Numbered from the stretch's first letter, positions 16,418 through 25,904 are shown. The stretch is 64,000 bases of DNA from Blastococcus aurantiacus (GCF_900102425.1 NZ_FNBT01000012.1:1-64000), one strand, 5' to 3'. The notes: generated by a model from the sequence alone, not told the origin. A program made the numbers and translations.

Positions 16418-16454
16418 GACGCCCCGCCCGCTCCCTTGGAGCCGGCGGGGCGTC
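16418..16454. terminator. Intrinsic terminator
   Basis: An 11-bp GACGCCCCGCC/GGCGGGGCGTC stem continues inward with a GCTCC/GGAGC extension. It lies 14 bases after the small membrane gene and 43 bases before the end of the convergent acyl-CoA dehydrogenase gene, so it can serve both. Confidence 0.8.
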
Positions 16455-16496
16455 CTGCTGTCCGGGGACTTTCGGTACAGAAAGTGCCTGGGCGGG

Positions 16497-18293
16497 CTAG
16501 AGGACGGCGGGGTCGACGTCGAGCACCGTGCGGTCCAGTGACTCGAGCAGGTCGAACTGCGCGCCGGTGCGCGGCAGCTCCCAGCGCCAGAAGTAGCGGG
16601 CCGCCGCGCGCTTGCCCTCGTAGAAGGCACCGGTCCCGCTGCCGGTGGCCAGCGCCTGCTCCAGCCACAGCCAGGCGACGACGACGTGGCCCGCGGCCTC
16701 CAGGTAGACGTGCGAGTTGGCCAGCGCGAGGTCGGGGTCGCCGGTGCCCCACAGCGTCGCCGTCACCGCACCCAGCCGGGCGAGCGCGGCGTCGAGGTCG
16801 GCCGCGAACCCTGCCCACTCCGTACCCGCGGCCCGCGCCGTGGTCGCGGTGATCGTCTCGGTGAGCAGCACGAGCCCGGCCCCGCCCTGCAGCACCACCT
16901 TGCGGCCCAGGAGGTCGAGCGACTGGATGCCCTGCGTCCCCTCGTGGATGGGGTTGAGGCGGTTGTCCCGGTAGAACTGCTCGACCGGGTAGTCGCGGGT
17001 GTAGCCGTAGCCGCCGTGCACCTGGATGGCCAGGTCATCGGCCGCCAGACCCCACTGCGACGGCCAGGCCTTGGCGATCGGGGTGAGCGTGTCGAGCAGC
17101 AGGTGCGCCCGGTCCCGCTCCTCGGCGCTCTCGGCGGTCTGCTCCTCGTCGACCAGCCGCGCGCAGTACAGGCCCAGCGCCAGCCCACCCTCGGCGTAGC
17201 TCTTGGCGGCCAGCAGCATCCGGCGGACGTCGGGGTGCTCGACGATCGGCACCATCGGCGAGGCGGGGTCCTTCGCGCCGGCGGGACGGCCCTGCGTGCG
17301 GGTGCGTGCGTAGTCGAGGGCGTGCAGGTAGCCGGTGTAGCCGAGCACGGACGCGCCCACCCCGACGCCGATCCGCGCCTCGTTCATCATGTGGAACATG
17401 TAGGTCAGGCCGCGGTTCTCCTCGCCCACGAGATAGCCGACCGCGCCGGCCCGCCCGCCGGGGGTGTGCACGCCCTCGCCGAAGTTCAGCAGCGTGTTCG
17501 TCGTCCCCCGGTAGCCCATCTTGTGGTTGAGCCCGGCCAGGACGACGTCGTTGCGCTCCCCGAGCGACCCGTCGTCGCCGACGAGGACCTTGGGGACGAC
17601 GAACAGCGAGATGCCCTTCACGCCGGCCGGACCGCCGGGCACCTTGGCCAGCACCAGGTGGACGATGTTCTCGGTCAGCTCGTGGTCCCCGCCGGAGATC
17701 CACATCTTGTTGCCGGTGAGCCGGTAGCTGCCGTCGTCCTGGCGCTCGGCCTTGGTCGTGATGTCGGCGAGCGAGGAGCCGGCCTGCGGCTCGGACAGCG
17801 CCATGGTGCCGAACCAGCGGCCCTCGACCATGGGGGCGACGAAGGTGTCGATCTGCTCCCGGCTGCCGTGCGCGAGGAGGAGCCGCGCGTTGGCCATGGT
17901 GAGGAACGGGTAGGCCGACGTGCCGATGTTGGCCGCCTGGAACCAGGCCAGCACGGCCTGACCGACGGTGTGCGGCAGCTGCATGCCGCCGAACTCCTCG
18001 TCGAACGAGCCGGCCATCAGCCCGGTCTCGGCGAAGACCGCCAGCGCCCGCGCGACCTCGGGGACGAGCACGACCTTCCCGTCGACCATCCGCGGCTCGT
18101 TCTCGTCGGCCGTGCGGTTGTGCGGCGCGAAGTGGTCGGTGGCCACCTGCGCGGCCAGGTCGAGCACCGCGTCGAAGGTCTCCCGCGAGTGCTCGGTGAA
18201 CCGCGGCCGCTTGGTCAGCGCCTCGACGTCGAGCCACTCGTGGAGCAGGAAGTCGAGGTCGCGGCGGGACAGGATGAGCGACGAGCTGGCCAT
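16497..18293 (-). CDS. Acyl-CoA dehydrogenase with C-terminal extension
   Basis: The 598-residue enzyme belongs to the long acyl-CoA dehydrogenase group (mycobacterial FadE5-like layout). It has MALSEPQAGSSLADI for FAD/substrate contacts, then the VHGGYGYTRDYPVEQFYRD segment and HEGTQGIQSLDLLG, whose Glu is the catalytic base. A C-terminal helical domain of about 140 residues follows. ATG at 18293 is the start. It probably oxidises medium- or long-chain acyl-CoA and would supply the nearby PHA enzymes, but it is separated from them by other units. Confidence 0.92.
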   Translation of the reverse strand: MASSSLILSRRDLDFLLHEWLDVEALTKRPRFTEHSRETFDAVLDLAAQVATDHFAPHNRTADENEPRMVDGKVVLVPEVARALAVFAETGLMAGSFDEEFGGMQLPHTVGQAVLAWFQAANIGTSAYPFLTMANARLLLAHGSREQIDTFVAPMVEGRWFGTMALSEPQAGSSLADITTKAERQDDGSYRLTGNKMWISGGDHELTENIVHLVLAKVPGGPAGVKGISLFVVPKVLVGDDGSLGERNDVVLAGLNHKMGYRGTTNTLLNFGEGVHTPGGRAGAVGYLVGEENRGLTYMFHMMNEARIGVGVGASVLGYTGYLHALDYARTRTQGRPAGAKDPASPMVPIVEHPDVRRMLLAAKSYAEGGLALGLYCARLVDEEQTAESAEERDRAHLLLDTLTPIAKAWPSQWGLAADDLAIQVHGGYGYTRDYPVEQFYRDNRLNPIHEGTQGIQSLDLLGRKVVLQGGAGLVLLTETITATTARAAGTEWAGFAADLDAALARLGAVTATLWGTGDPDLALANSHVYLEAAGHVVVAWLWLEQALATGSGTGAFYEGKRAAARYFWRWELPRTGAQFDLLESLDRTVLDVDPAVL

Positions 18294-18345
18294 GACGACA
18301 GTGTCCCCGACTGCACCATCGTCACGCCGTCGCCCGCTACCTGCC

Positions 18346-18417
18346 GTTGATCATCGCCCTGGTGCTCGCCGCGGCGGCGTGTCCCGCCGCGTCGAGAGCA
18401 CGGAGGCGATGATCAAC
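18346..18417. repeat. 72-base bipartite palindromic element
   Basis: The outer arms GTTGATCATCGCC (18346-18358) and GGCGATGATCAAC (18405-18417) are exact complements. Inside them GTGCTC pairs with GAGCAC and GCGGCGG pairs with CCGCCGC around a six-base loop. The result is a long imperfect hairpin in the gap between the MFS stop and the acyl-CoA dehydrogenase start. It could be a terminator for the efflux operon, but its length and AT-containing arms look more like a small dispersed palindromic element. Confidence 0.6.
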
Positions 18418-18430
18418 AGTGGTTGGCGAG

Positions 18431-20182
18431 TCAGCGGGTCGGGTCGTCCCCGGGGCGGCCGACCGGCGGCGGGGTGGACGTCGGCGCGGCCGCGCCCGCT
18501 CCGTGCATGGCCTGCTCGCCGGCGTCCCCCTCGTCGGTGGCCGCCCCTTCGGACTCCTGCAGGGCCTGGATGCCTGACTTGTCGCTCAGCTTCAGCTGCG
18601 GCAGGAACAGGAAGACGAAGAACCCGATCGCGACCACGCCTGCGGCGATCAGGAAGACCAGGTCGATGGTGGCCGTGAAGCCCTCGCGGAAGGGCGCCAC
18701 GAGGAGCGGGAACTCCGCGATGCGGGTGGTGTCGGCCAGGAGTCCGTCCATCCCGCCCTGCGCGAGCTGCTGCGCCTGGCCGGCCGCCTCGGGGTTCTCC
18801 GCGGCCGTCTCGGCGATGCGCCCGCCGACCTCGGTGGGCAGGCGGGTGAACAGGACGGACAGGAAGGCCGCGGTACCGATCGTGCCGCCCATCTGGCGGA
18901 AGAAGGTGACCGACGAGGTCGCCACCCCGATCTCGCGCGGGGAGACGGCGTTCTGCACGGCGAGGATGACCGGCTGGAAGTTGAACCCCAGACCCAGGCC
19001 GAGCATGACCATGAACGGCACCATCAGCCAGACCGAGGTGTCTGCCTTGACGACGAAGGACAGGGACAGCAGGGCGATCACCATCAGCGCGACGCCGACG
19101 AGCGGGAACGTCTTGTACTTCCCCGTCCTCGAGATGGTGGTGCCGGAGATGATGCCGCCGCTCATGATGCCGAGGACCAGCGGCGTCATCTGCAGACCGG
19201 CCACGGTCGGGCTGGAGCCGTGCACGATCTGGAGGTACTGGGGCAGCAGCAGCAGCCCCCCGAACATGCCGGCGCCCATGACGACCGAGCCGACACCGCT
19301 CACCGTGAATGTGCGGTTGCGGAACAACCGCAGCGGCAGCAGCGCGTCGTCCCGGTAGGCCCGCTCGGCCGCCATGAACAGCAGGAAGCCGACGGCGCCG
19401 ATGGCGTAGCAGGCCAGCGCGCGGCCGGAGCCCCAGCCCCAGATGCGGCCCTGCTCGGCGACGACGAGCAGCGGCACCAGGAAGGTGATCAGCGCCAGCG
19501 CGCCGGGCCAGTCGATGCGGTGCTCGCGGCGCTCGTGCGGCAGGTGCAGCACCCGCCAGATGGTGACGAACGCGATCGCGCCCAGCGGGACGTTGATGAA
19601 GAAGATCCAGCGCCAGCCCTCCAGGCCCAGCAGGGACCCCTGGCCGGCGAAGAAGCCGCCGATGACGGGCCCGAGCACGCTGGAGGATCCGAAGACGGCC
19701 ATGAAGTAGCCCTGGTACCGCGAGCGTTCCCTCGGCGGGACGATGCTGCCGATGATCACGAAGGCCAGCGCCATGAGGCCACCGGCGCCGACGCCCTGCA
19801 CCGCTCGGAAGGCGGCCAGCTGGTACATCGAGTCGGCCATGCCGCACAGGACCGAGCCGACGACGAAGATGCCGATCGCGAACAGGTAGAACGGCCGCGG
19901 CCCGTAGATGTCGGAGAGCTTGCCGTACAGCGGGGTCGCGATCGTCGAGGTGATGAGGAACGCCGTCGTCGCCCAGGCCTGCAGGTCGTAGCCCTGCAGG
20001 TCGTCGGCGATGGTGCGGATCGCGGTGGAGACGACGGTCTGGTCGAGCGCCGCCAGGAACATCGCGACCATCAGGCCGACGAGAATCGTGACGATCTGGC
20101 CGTGGCTGAACGTGCCGTCGGCGTCGGGCGCCGCGGCGTCGCGGCGCCGGGCCCCCCGTTCGGCTGCGGTGGTCTGGCTCAT
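18431..20182 (-). CDS. MFS drug efflux transporter, DHA2 (EmrB/QacA) type
   Basis: The 583-residue protein has 14 predicted membrane helices and the DHA2 signature near the first helix (AALDQTVVSTAIRTI, motif D1). Motif A reads GKLSDIYGPRPFYL. It should export drugs or toxic organic compounds using the proton gradient. A hydrophilic tail rich in Pro, Ala and Asp ends the protein. The ATG at 20182 overlaps the stop of the MarR gene as ATGA, so regulator and pump form one transcript, the classic layout for a ligand-induced efflux operon. Confidence 0.93.
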   Translation of the reverse strand: MSQTTAAERGARRRDAAAPDADGTFSHGQIVTILVGLMVAMFLAALDQTVVSTAIRTIADDLQGYDLQAWATTAFLITSTIATPLYGKLSDIYGPRPFYLFAIGIFVVGSVLCGMADSMYQLAAFRAVQGVGAGGLMALAFVIIGSIVPPRERSRYQGYFMAVFGSSSVLGPVIGGFFAGQGSLLGLEGWRWIFFINVPLGAIAFVTIWRVLHLPHERREHRIDWPGALALITFLVPLLVVAEQGRIWGWGSGRALACYAIGAVGFLLFMAAERAYRDDALLPLRLFRNRTFTVSGVGSVVMGAGMFGGLLLLPQYLQIVHGSSPTVAGLQMTPLVLGIMSGGIISGTTISRTGKYKTFPLVGVALMVIALLSLSFVVKADTSVWLMVPFMVMLGLGLGFNFQPVILAVQNAVSPREIGVATSSVTFFRQMGGTIGTAAFLSVLFTRLPTEVGGRIAETAAENPEAAGQAQQLAQGGMDGLLADTTRIAEFPLLVAPFREGFTATIDLVFLIAAGVVAIGFFVFLFLPQLKLSDKSGIQALQESEGAATDEGDAGEQAMHGAGAAAPTSTPPPVGRPGDDPTR

Positions 20183-20691
20183 CGGAGGACTCCAGGTGCG
20201 GGCGTGGCGGCCGCGTCGCCCGGCAGGGCGGCGGCGAGGTCGTCGAGAAACCGGCCCAGCAGGCCGGTGAAGGTGGCCAGGTCGTCGCCGGTCCAGCCGG
20301 TGGTGACGCGCTCCAGGACGGCGGCGCGGTCCCGGTCCAGCTGTTCGAGGGCGGCCAGGCCGGCGTCGGTGACGATCAGCCGGGTGGCCCGGCCGTCGGA
20401 CTCGTCGGCCACCCGTCGCACCAGGCCCTCCTCGACCAGCGTGGCGACGTGCCTGCTGACGGTCGAGGGGTCGGCGCGCAGGTGCTCGGCCAGCGCGCCC
20501 TGCCGGAGCGGACCCATCCGCGCCAGCGGGTAGAGCAGCACGAGAGCGGCCCGGTCGCGGGGGTCGGAGGACAGGTGCACCTTGGCGGCGGAGACCAGCC
20601 GCATCATGCGGGGGAGCTGCTCCGACAGCACGGCCATCGACCGGTCGCGCGGGGCGGTGGGCGCCTCGTCGAGGCCGGGGGTGCTGGACAT
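20179..20691 (-). CDS. MarR-family transcriptional regulator
   Basis: The 170-residue protein has a winged helix-turn-helix (RQGALAEHLRADPSTVSRHVATLVEEGLVRR) and the wing segment DESDGRATRLIVTDAG typical of MarR. It probably represses its own operon, including the downstream MFS pump, and is released by a small ligand. Upstream on the minus strand TTGCTT and TACCCT, 18 bases apart, make a likely promoter. It diverges from hrpA. Confidence 0.92.
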   Translation of the reverse strand: MSSTPGLDEAPTAPRDRSMAVLSEQLPRMMRLVSAAKVHLSSDPRDRAALVLLYPLARMGPLRQGALAEHLRADPSTVSRHVATLVEEGLVRRVADESDGRATRLIVTDAGLAALEQLDRDRAAVLERVTTGWTGDDLATFTGLLGRFLDDLAAALPGDAAATPAPGVLR

Positions 20692-20724
20692 GTCGGCCCT
20701 TCGATCGCGTCTGGTACGTCGTCA

Positions 20725-20754
20725 AGGGTAAAAGCAGTTGGTGGATGCAAGCAA
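20725..20754 (-). promoter_or_regulatory. Candidate promoter of the marR-MFS operon
   Basis: On the minus strand a -35 TTGCTT (20754-20749) and a -10 TACCCT (20730-20725) are 18 bases apart. This places the start of transcription about 25 bases before the marR ATG. The stretch is clearly poorer in GC than its surroundings. Imperfect inverted repeats GTAAAAGC (20728-20735) and GCGCTTTAC (20761-20769) flank it and could hold the MarR operator. Confidence 0.45.
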
Positions 20755-20885
20755 ACAGTTGCGCTTTACATCGACTGTGATCTCGATGACGTCGCGAGCG
20801 CGCGGGCCGGTCAGTGGGATCCTGGGGAGCCGGTGGCGCGAGGCTGCCGGTACCCCGACGACCCCGACAGGAACGCGAGCACCCG

Positions 20886-23800
20886 GTGAGTTCTCCGCAG
20901 GACGACCTCCGCGCGCGCCTCGCAACCCTCACGCTGGCCGATGAGCACCGGCTGCGCCGGCGCCTCGACGGCCTGCGCACCGTCCGGGACGCCGCGGCCC
21001 GCGAGCGGCAGCGCGAGCGCATCGTCGACGAGGTCGCCGCTGCCGAGGAGCGCATCGCCCGGCGACGAGCGGCCGTGCCGGTCATCACCTATCCCGAGGA
21101 CCTCCCGGTCAGCGCACGCCGGGACGACATCGCGGCGGCGCTGCGGGACGCGCAGGTCGTGGTGGTGGCCGGGGAGACCGGTTCCGGCAAGACGACGCAG
21201 CTGCCCAAGATCGCCCTGGAGCTCGGGCGGGGCGTGCGCGGCCGGATCGGGCACACGCAGCCGCGGCGCATCGCCGCCCGCAGCGTGGCCGAGCGCATCG
21301 CGGAGGAGCTCGACACCCCGCTGGGCGAGGCCGTCGGCTACAAGATGCGCTTCAACGACCAGGTGTCGGACTCGACGCTGGTCAAGCTCATGACCGACGG
21401 CGTGCTGCTGGCCGAGATCCAGCGCGACCGGCTGCTGCGCCAGTACGACATGATCATCCTCGACGAGGCCCACGAGCGGAGCCTCAACATCGACTTCCTG
21501 CTGGGCTACCTCGCGCAGATCCTGCCGCGGCGCCCGGACCTGAAGCTGGTCATCACCTCGGCGACCATCGACGTCGAGCGGGTGGCCGCACACTTCCGCG
21601 GCGCGCCGATCATCGAGGTCAGCGGGCGCACCTACCCGGTCGAGGTCCGCTACCGCCCCGTCGTCGACCCCGATGCGAAAGCGGACGACGAGGGCTACGA
21701 CCCCGACAGGGACCAGGTCAGCGCCATCCTCGACGCCGTCGACGAGCTCACCGCCGAGGGGCCCGGCGACATCCTGGTGTTCCTCGCCGGTGAGCGGGAG
21801 ATCCGCGACACCCAGGACGCGCTGACCGAACGCGGGCTCCCGAACACCGAAATCGTGCCGCTCTACTCACGGCTGTCGGCGGCCGACCAGCACAAGGTGT
21901 TCGCCCCGCACACCGGGCGGCGGATCGTGCTGTCGACGAACGTCGCGGAGACCTCGCTGACCGTCCCGGGCATCCGCTACGTCATCGATCCGGGCACCGC
22001 GCGCATCTCCCGGTACAGCCTGCGCACCAAGGTGCAGCGGCTGCCGATCGAGCCGGTCAGCCAGGCCTCGGCCCGGCAGCGGTCGGGCCGGTGCGGCCGG
22101 CTGGGCCCGGGCATCGCGATCCGGCTGTACACGGAGGACGACTTCGAGGCGCGCCCGGAGTTCACCGACCCCGAGATCCTGCGCACCAACCTGGCCTCGG
22201 TGCTGCTGCAGATGGCCGCCCTGGACCTGGGCGCGGTCGAGGAGTTCCCGTTCGTCGACCCGCCGGACCGGCGCGCCGTCGCCGACGGCGTGGCCCTGCT
22301 CGAGGAGCTGGGCGCCCTCGACGAGCAGGGGAAGCTCACCCCCACCGGCCGGTCGCTGGCAGCGCTGCCGCTGGACCCCCGCATCGCCCGCATGGTGGTC
22401 GAGGCCGACCGCCGCGGCGTGCTCGAGGAGGTCCTGGTCATCGCCGCCGGACTGACCATCCAGGACCCGCGCGAGCGGCCGACCGAGCACCAGCAGGCCG
22501 CCGACGACCTGCACCGCCGCTTCGCCGACGAGAACTCCGACTTCCTGGCGCTGCTCAACCTGTGGCGCTACCTGGGCGAGCAGGCCGACGCACTGAGCGG
22601 CAACCAGTTCCGCCGGACGGTCAAGCGGGAGTTCCTGCACTACCTGCGCATCCGCGAGTGGCAGGACCTGCACGGCCAGCTCCGCGGCACCGCGCGGCGG
22701 CTGGGCATGAACCTGGGCGAGCCGGCGACCGAGCCCGACGAGCGGGGCATCACCGCCGCGCTGCTGGCGGGGCTGCTGTCGCACGTGGGCATGCAGGCGG
22801 AGCCGGTCAAGCAGCGGGACGGCAAGCCGGGGCGGCCGGGCCGGGAGTACCTCGGCACCCGCAACACCCGTTTCGTCCTGGCCCCCGGAACGCCGCTGGC
22901 GAAGAAGCCGCCCCGCTGGGTGGTCGCCGCCGAGCTCGTCGAGACCAGCCGGCTGTTCGCCCGCACGGTCGCGCGCATCGACCCGGAGACCGTCGAGAAG
23001 CTGGCCGACCACCTGGTGAAGCGCCAGTACTCCGAGCCACGCTGGGACGCCAAGCGCGGTTCGGTCGTCGCCACCGAGCGGGTCACCCTGTACGGCCTGC
23101 CGATCGTCGTCGGCCGGCGGGTGCAGTACGGCTCGATCGACCCGGAGATCTCCCGCGAGCTGTTCATCCGGCACGCCCTCGTGCAGGGGGAGTGGACGAC
23201 GCACCACCGCTTCTGGGCGGACAACCAGCGGGCGATCGAGCAGGTGGCGCAGCTCGAGGAGCGCGCCCGCCGGCGGGACATCGCCGTCGACGACGAGACG
23301 CTGTTCGAGCTCTACGACGCGCGCCTCCCCACCGACGTGGTCTCCACGCGGCACTTCGACCGCTGGTGGAAGCGCGCCCGGCACGAGACGCCGGACCTGC
23401 TCACCTTCACCCCGGCCATGCTGACGGACGCCGCGGCCGCCGGGCAGGTCGACCCGGACGACTACCCCGACGAGGTCGAGCTGTCCCAGGGGTTGTCGCT
23501 GCCGCTGTCCTACGCGTTCGCGCCCGGCGCCCCGCAGGACGGCGTCACCGTCGACGTGCCGCTGGGCGTGCTGGACTCGGTGGCCCAGCGGACGTCGGGG
23601 GAGTCGCTGGCGTTCACGGTTCCCGGGCTGCGCGAGGAGCTGGTGACCGCGCTGCTGCGGACGCTGCCCAAGCAGACGCGCCGCGCGCTGGTGCCCATCC
23701 CGGACCGCGTGCGCCAGGTGCTGCCGCACATCGATCCCGGTGAGCCGCTGCTGCCGGCGCTGGAGCGCGAGCTGCGCCGCGCCGCCGGCGTCGTCGTCCC

Positions 23801-24833
23801 ACCGGACGCCTGGCAGCCCGGGCAGGTGCCCGACCACCTGCGGGCCACGTTCCGGGTCCTGGACGACCAGCAGCGCCCGCTGGCCACCGGCAAGGACCTC
23901 GCCGCGCTCAAGGCGCAGGTGGCGCCGCAGGCGCGGGCCACGCTGGCCGCCGCCGCGGCCTCCGTCGAGCGCAGCCGGATGACCACCTGGGACGTCGGCA
24001 CGCTGCCGCGGACGGTCGAGGTGCGCCGCGGCGACCACCTGGTCACCGCCTACCCCGCGCTGGTCGACGAGGGCGGGACGGTCGGCGTGCGGGTCGTCCC
24101 GACCGAGGTGGAGGCCACCCGGCTCACCTGGCGCGGGGCGCGGCGCCTTCTGGTGCTGGTCGCCGGTTCGCCCACCAAGCAGGTCGTGAAGACCCTGGGC
24201 CCGCGCACCCGGCTGGCCCTGCAGTTCAACCCCGACGGCGAGATCCCGGCGCTGGTCGACGACTGCGTCGACGCCGTCGCCACCGAGCTGATCGCCGCCG
24301 CCGGAGGACCCCCGCGGGACCAGGCCGCCTTCGAGGCGCTGGTCGCGACGGCGAAGCGCGAGCTGCACCCGCTCACCGTCGACGCCGTGCAGAAGGTGGA
24401 GGCGGTGCTGACCCAGGCGCGCGAGGTGGCCGTCGCCATCGGCGCCGCGCCGGGGCGCCGGGTGCCCGAGGCGGCGATCGCCGACCTGCGCCGCCAGATG
24501 ACCGGCCTGCTGCACCGCGGCTTCGTCGCCGCGGCCGGCCGGCGCCGGCTACCCGACCTCGTCCGCTACCTGCGGGCCATGGCGCACCGCCTGGAGAAGC
24601 TGCCGGCCAACGCCGTCCGCGACGAGCTCTGGACGGCGCAGGTGGCCGCGGTGACCGCCGAGTACGAGCAGCTGCGGGCGCAGGTGCCCTCCACCGGGGC
24701 GCCCGACGACCCGGTGGCGCGGGTGCGCTGGATGATCGAAGAGCTGCGGGTCGGGCTCTTCGCGCAGGGCATCGGCACGCCGCGCCCGATCAGCGAGCAG
24801 CGCGTCTACAAGGCCATCGACGCCCTCATCTGA
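20886..24833 (+). CDS. hrpA: ATP-dependent RNA helicase HrpA
   Basis: The 1315-residue DEAH-box helicase has motif I GETGSGKTT (about residue 97), the DEAH box in LDEAHERS (about residue 193), motif III SAT and motif VI QRSGRCGR. The OB/HA2 region and a long C-terminal DUF3418 domain follow, as in bacterial HrpA. It unwinds RNA and is linked to mRNA processing or rescue of stalled ribosomes in other bacteria. GTG at 20886 was chosen over longer in-frame starts; ribosome-site evidence there is modest. The length matches the family. Confidence 0.95.
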   Translation: MSSPQDDLRARLATLTLADEHRLRRRLDGLRTVRDAAARERQRERIVDEVAAAEERIARRRAAVPVITYPEDLPVSARRDDIAAALRDAQVVVVAGETGSGKTTQLPKIALELGRGVRGRIGHTQPRRIAARSVAERIAEELDTPLGEAVGYKMRFNDQVSDSTLVKLMTDGVLLAEIQRDRLLRQYDMIILDEAHERSLNIDFLLGYLAQILPRRPDLKLVITSATIDVERVAAHFRGAPIIEVSGRTYPVEVRYRPVVDPDAKADDEGYDPDRDQVSAILDAVDELTAEGPGDILVFLAGEREIRDTQDALTERGLPNTEIVPLYSRLSAADQHKVFAPHTGRRIVLSTNVAETSLTVPGIRYVIDPGTARISRYSLRTKVQRLPIEPVSQASARQRSGRCGRLGPGIAIRLYTEDDFEARPEFTDPEILRTNLASVLLQMAALDLGAVEEFPFVDPPDRRAVADGVALLEELGALDEQGKLTPTGRSLAALPLDPRIARMVVEADRRGVLEEVLVIAAGLTIQDPRERPTEHQQAADDLHRRFADENSDFLALLNLWRYLGEQADALSGNQFRRTVKREFLHYLRIREWQDLHGQLRGTARRLGMNLGEPATEPDERGITAALLAGLLSHVGMQAEPVKQRDGKPGRPGREYLGTRNTRFVLAPGTPLAKKPPRWVVAAELVETSRLFARTVARIDPETVEKLADHLVKRQYSEPRWDAKRGSVVATERVTLYGLPIVVGRRVQYGSIDPEISRELFIRHALVQGEWTTHHRFWADNQRAIEQVAQLEERARRRDIAVDDETLFELYDARLPTDVVSTRHFDRWWKRARHETPDLLTFTPAMLTDAAAAGQVDPDDYPDEVELSQGLSLPLSYAFAPGAPQDGVTVDVPLGVLDSVAQRTSGESLAFTVPGLREELVTALLRTLPKQTRRALVPIPDRVRQVLPHIDPGEPLLPALERELRRAAGVVVPPDAWQPGQVPDHLRATFRVLDDQQRPLATGKDLAALKAQVAPQARATLAAAAASVERSRMTTWDVGTLPRTVEVRRGDHLVTAYPALVDEGGTVGVRVVPTEVEATRLTWRGARRLLVLVAGSPTKQVVKTLGPRTRLALQFNPDGEIPALVDDCVDAVATELIAAAGGPPRDQAAFEALVATAKRELHPLTVDAVQKVEAVLTQAREVAVAIGAAPGRRVPEAAIADLRRQMTGLLHRGFVAAAGRRRLPDLVRYLRAMAHRLEKLPANAVRDELWTAQVAAVTAEYEQLRAQVPSTGAPDDPVARVRWMIEELRVGLFAQGIGTPRPISEQRVYKAIDALI

Positions 24834-24848
24834 GGCGCGGGCCGGCGC

Positions 24849-25235
24849 TCAGCCGGTCGGCCCCGCCGGGTCCGCCTGGTCGGTCTCCCGCAGCAGGGCC
24901 GAGATGCGCTGCCGGGTGACGCCGAACAGCGCGGCGATCCGGTTGATGCTGATCTGCTCCGCCTGCAGGGCGGCGGCCTGCTCGCGCCGCCAGACGTGGC
25001 CGGCCGCGGAGAGCGAGGCGAGCACGGTGGAGATGCGCTCGACGATGAGCGGGCGTGCCTCGCTGGTCACGACGTCCAGCCAGGCCGTGCCCTCCCGCCG
25101 GTGCTGGAGGAGCGTGTCCGCTCGGGCGCGCGCCTGCACCAGCTCGTCCACGCATCGGTCGATCTCGGTGACCAGGTCGGCCAGCGCGCGATCGGCACCA
25201 TCCCGTGGCGTGGAGGTACCGGTCTCCGTGCCCAT
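24849..25235 (-). CDS. Small HTH DNA-binding protein
   Basis: The 128-residue protein has a helical N-terminal half. Its C-terminal helix-turn-helix (ISINRIAALFGVTRQRISALLRE) resembles those that read short palindromes. ATG at 25235 follows GAGGAG. It faces an array of TTGC/GCAA boxes that begins 65 bases upstream and would be its natural target, giving autoregulation together with control of the divergent ATPase gene. No family name is certain. Confidence 0.8.
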   Translation of the reverse strand: MGTETGTSTPRDGADRALADLVTEIDRCVDELVQARARADTLLQHRREGTAWLDVVTSEARPLIVERISTVLASLSAAGHVWRREQAAALQAEQISINRIAALFGVTRQRISALLRETDQADPAGPTG

Positions 25236-25299
25236 GACACGTCTCCTCGCTGCGCGTCTTCCGCCGTTGACAGGTCGCACTCTACCAAACTGAATAGGT

Positions 25300-25386
25300 G
25301 TTGCATGCAACCCTCCTTGCGACGCAACCCCTCTGGCATGCAATAGCCCTTGCGCATGACGCCGTGTCGTGGTTGGTTGTACGCAA
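25300..25386. promoter_or_regulatory. Array of TTGC/GCAA palindromic boxes
   Basis: Five related boxes lie between divergent genes. They are TTGCATGCAA (25301-25310), TTGCGACGCAA (25317-25327), TGGCATGCAA (25334-25343), TTGCGCATGA (25350-25359) and TTGTACGCAA (25377-25386). The first four have centres 16 to 16.5 bases apart. The first two are perfect palindromes. This looks like a repeated operator for a cooperative DNA-binding protein, most likely the adjacent HTH protein. Confidence 0.6.
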
Positions 25387-25442
25387 CGCAGTCGCGGGGA
25401 ACCGACCGACGGGCTGCGACCTCGCCGCAGATCGGAAATCCC

Positions 25443-25832
25443 ATGTCCAGCCGCAACGCCAGCTTCGACCTACCTCCTACCGCGCGCAGCGTGCGCGTCG
25501 CCCGCCACGTCGTCCTGGAACTCCTGCGGGCGTGGCGGGTCCCGCACGACGGGGAGGATGCCGCGCTGCTGGTCACCGAACTGGTCGCGAACGTGGTGGA
25601 CCACGTCCGGGGTGACGATGACCTGACGCTGGAGGTCGGCACCTCCGAGGACTGGCTGCGGATCGCCGTCGTCGACGGGTCCGCGGTGCGCCCCGTCGTG
25701 CGCGAGCTGACGCTGGACGAGCCGCGCGGCCGGGGCATGCGGATGGTGCAGGCGATCGCTGACCGCTGGGGGGCCGAGGACCACGGCGGCGGCAAGCGGG
25801 TCTGGTTCGAGCTCCGCCCGCCGGGCATGTGA
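25443..25832 (+). CDS. RsbW/SpoIIAB-like ATP-binding protein
   Basis: This 129-residue GHKL-type ATPase domain has the N-box TELVANVVDH, the G1-like VVDGS segment and the G2-like GRGMRMV. Stand-alone domains of this kind in actinobacteria are anti-sigma or anti-anti-sigma kinases or serine kinases of partner-switching systems. No sigma factor or STAS partner is adjacent. ATG at 25443 is used. The upstream box array suggests control by the divergent HTH protein. Confidence 0.88.
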   Translation: MSSRNASFDLPPTARSVRVARHVVLELLRAWRVPHDGEDAALLVTELVANVVDHVRGDDDLTLEVGTSEDWLRIAVVDGSAVRPVVRELTLDEPRGRGMRMVQAIADRWGAEDHGGGKRVWFELRPPGM

Positions 25833-25904
25833 TCATCCGGCTGGTTTGCCGTCGCCCGTGATCGGGGACGGGTGAATTGCACACGACCCAGAGAGAGGAC
25901 GGCG

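Noticed and set aside
21867-24515. Long minus-strand open frame (882 codons) opposite hrpA
   Set aside because: Low-complexity antisense shadow of a well-conserved helicase gene; no recognisable domain.
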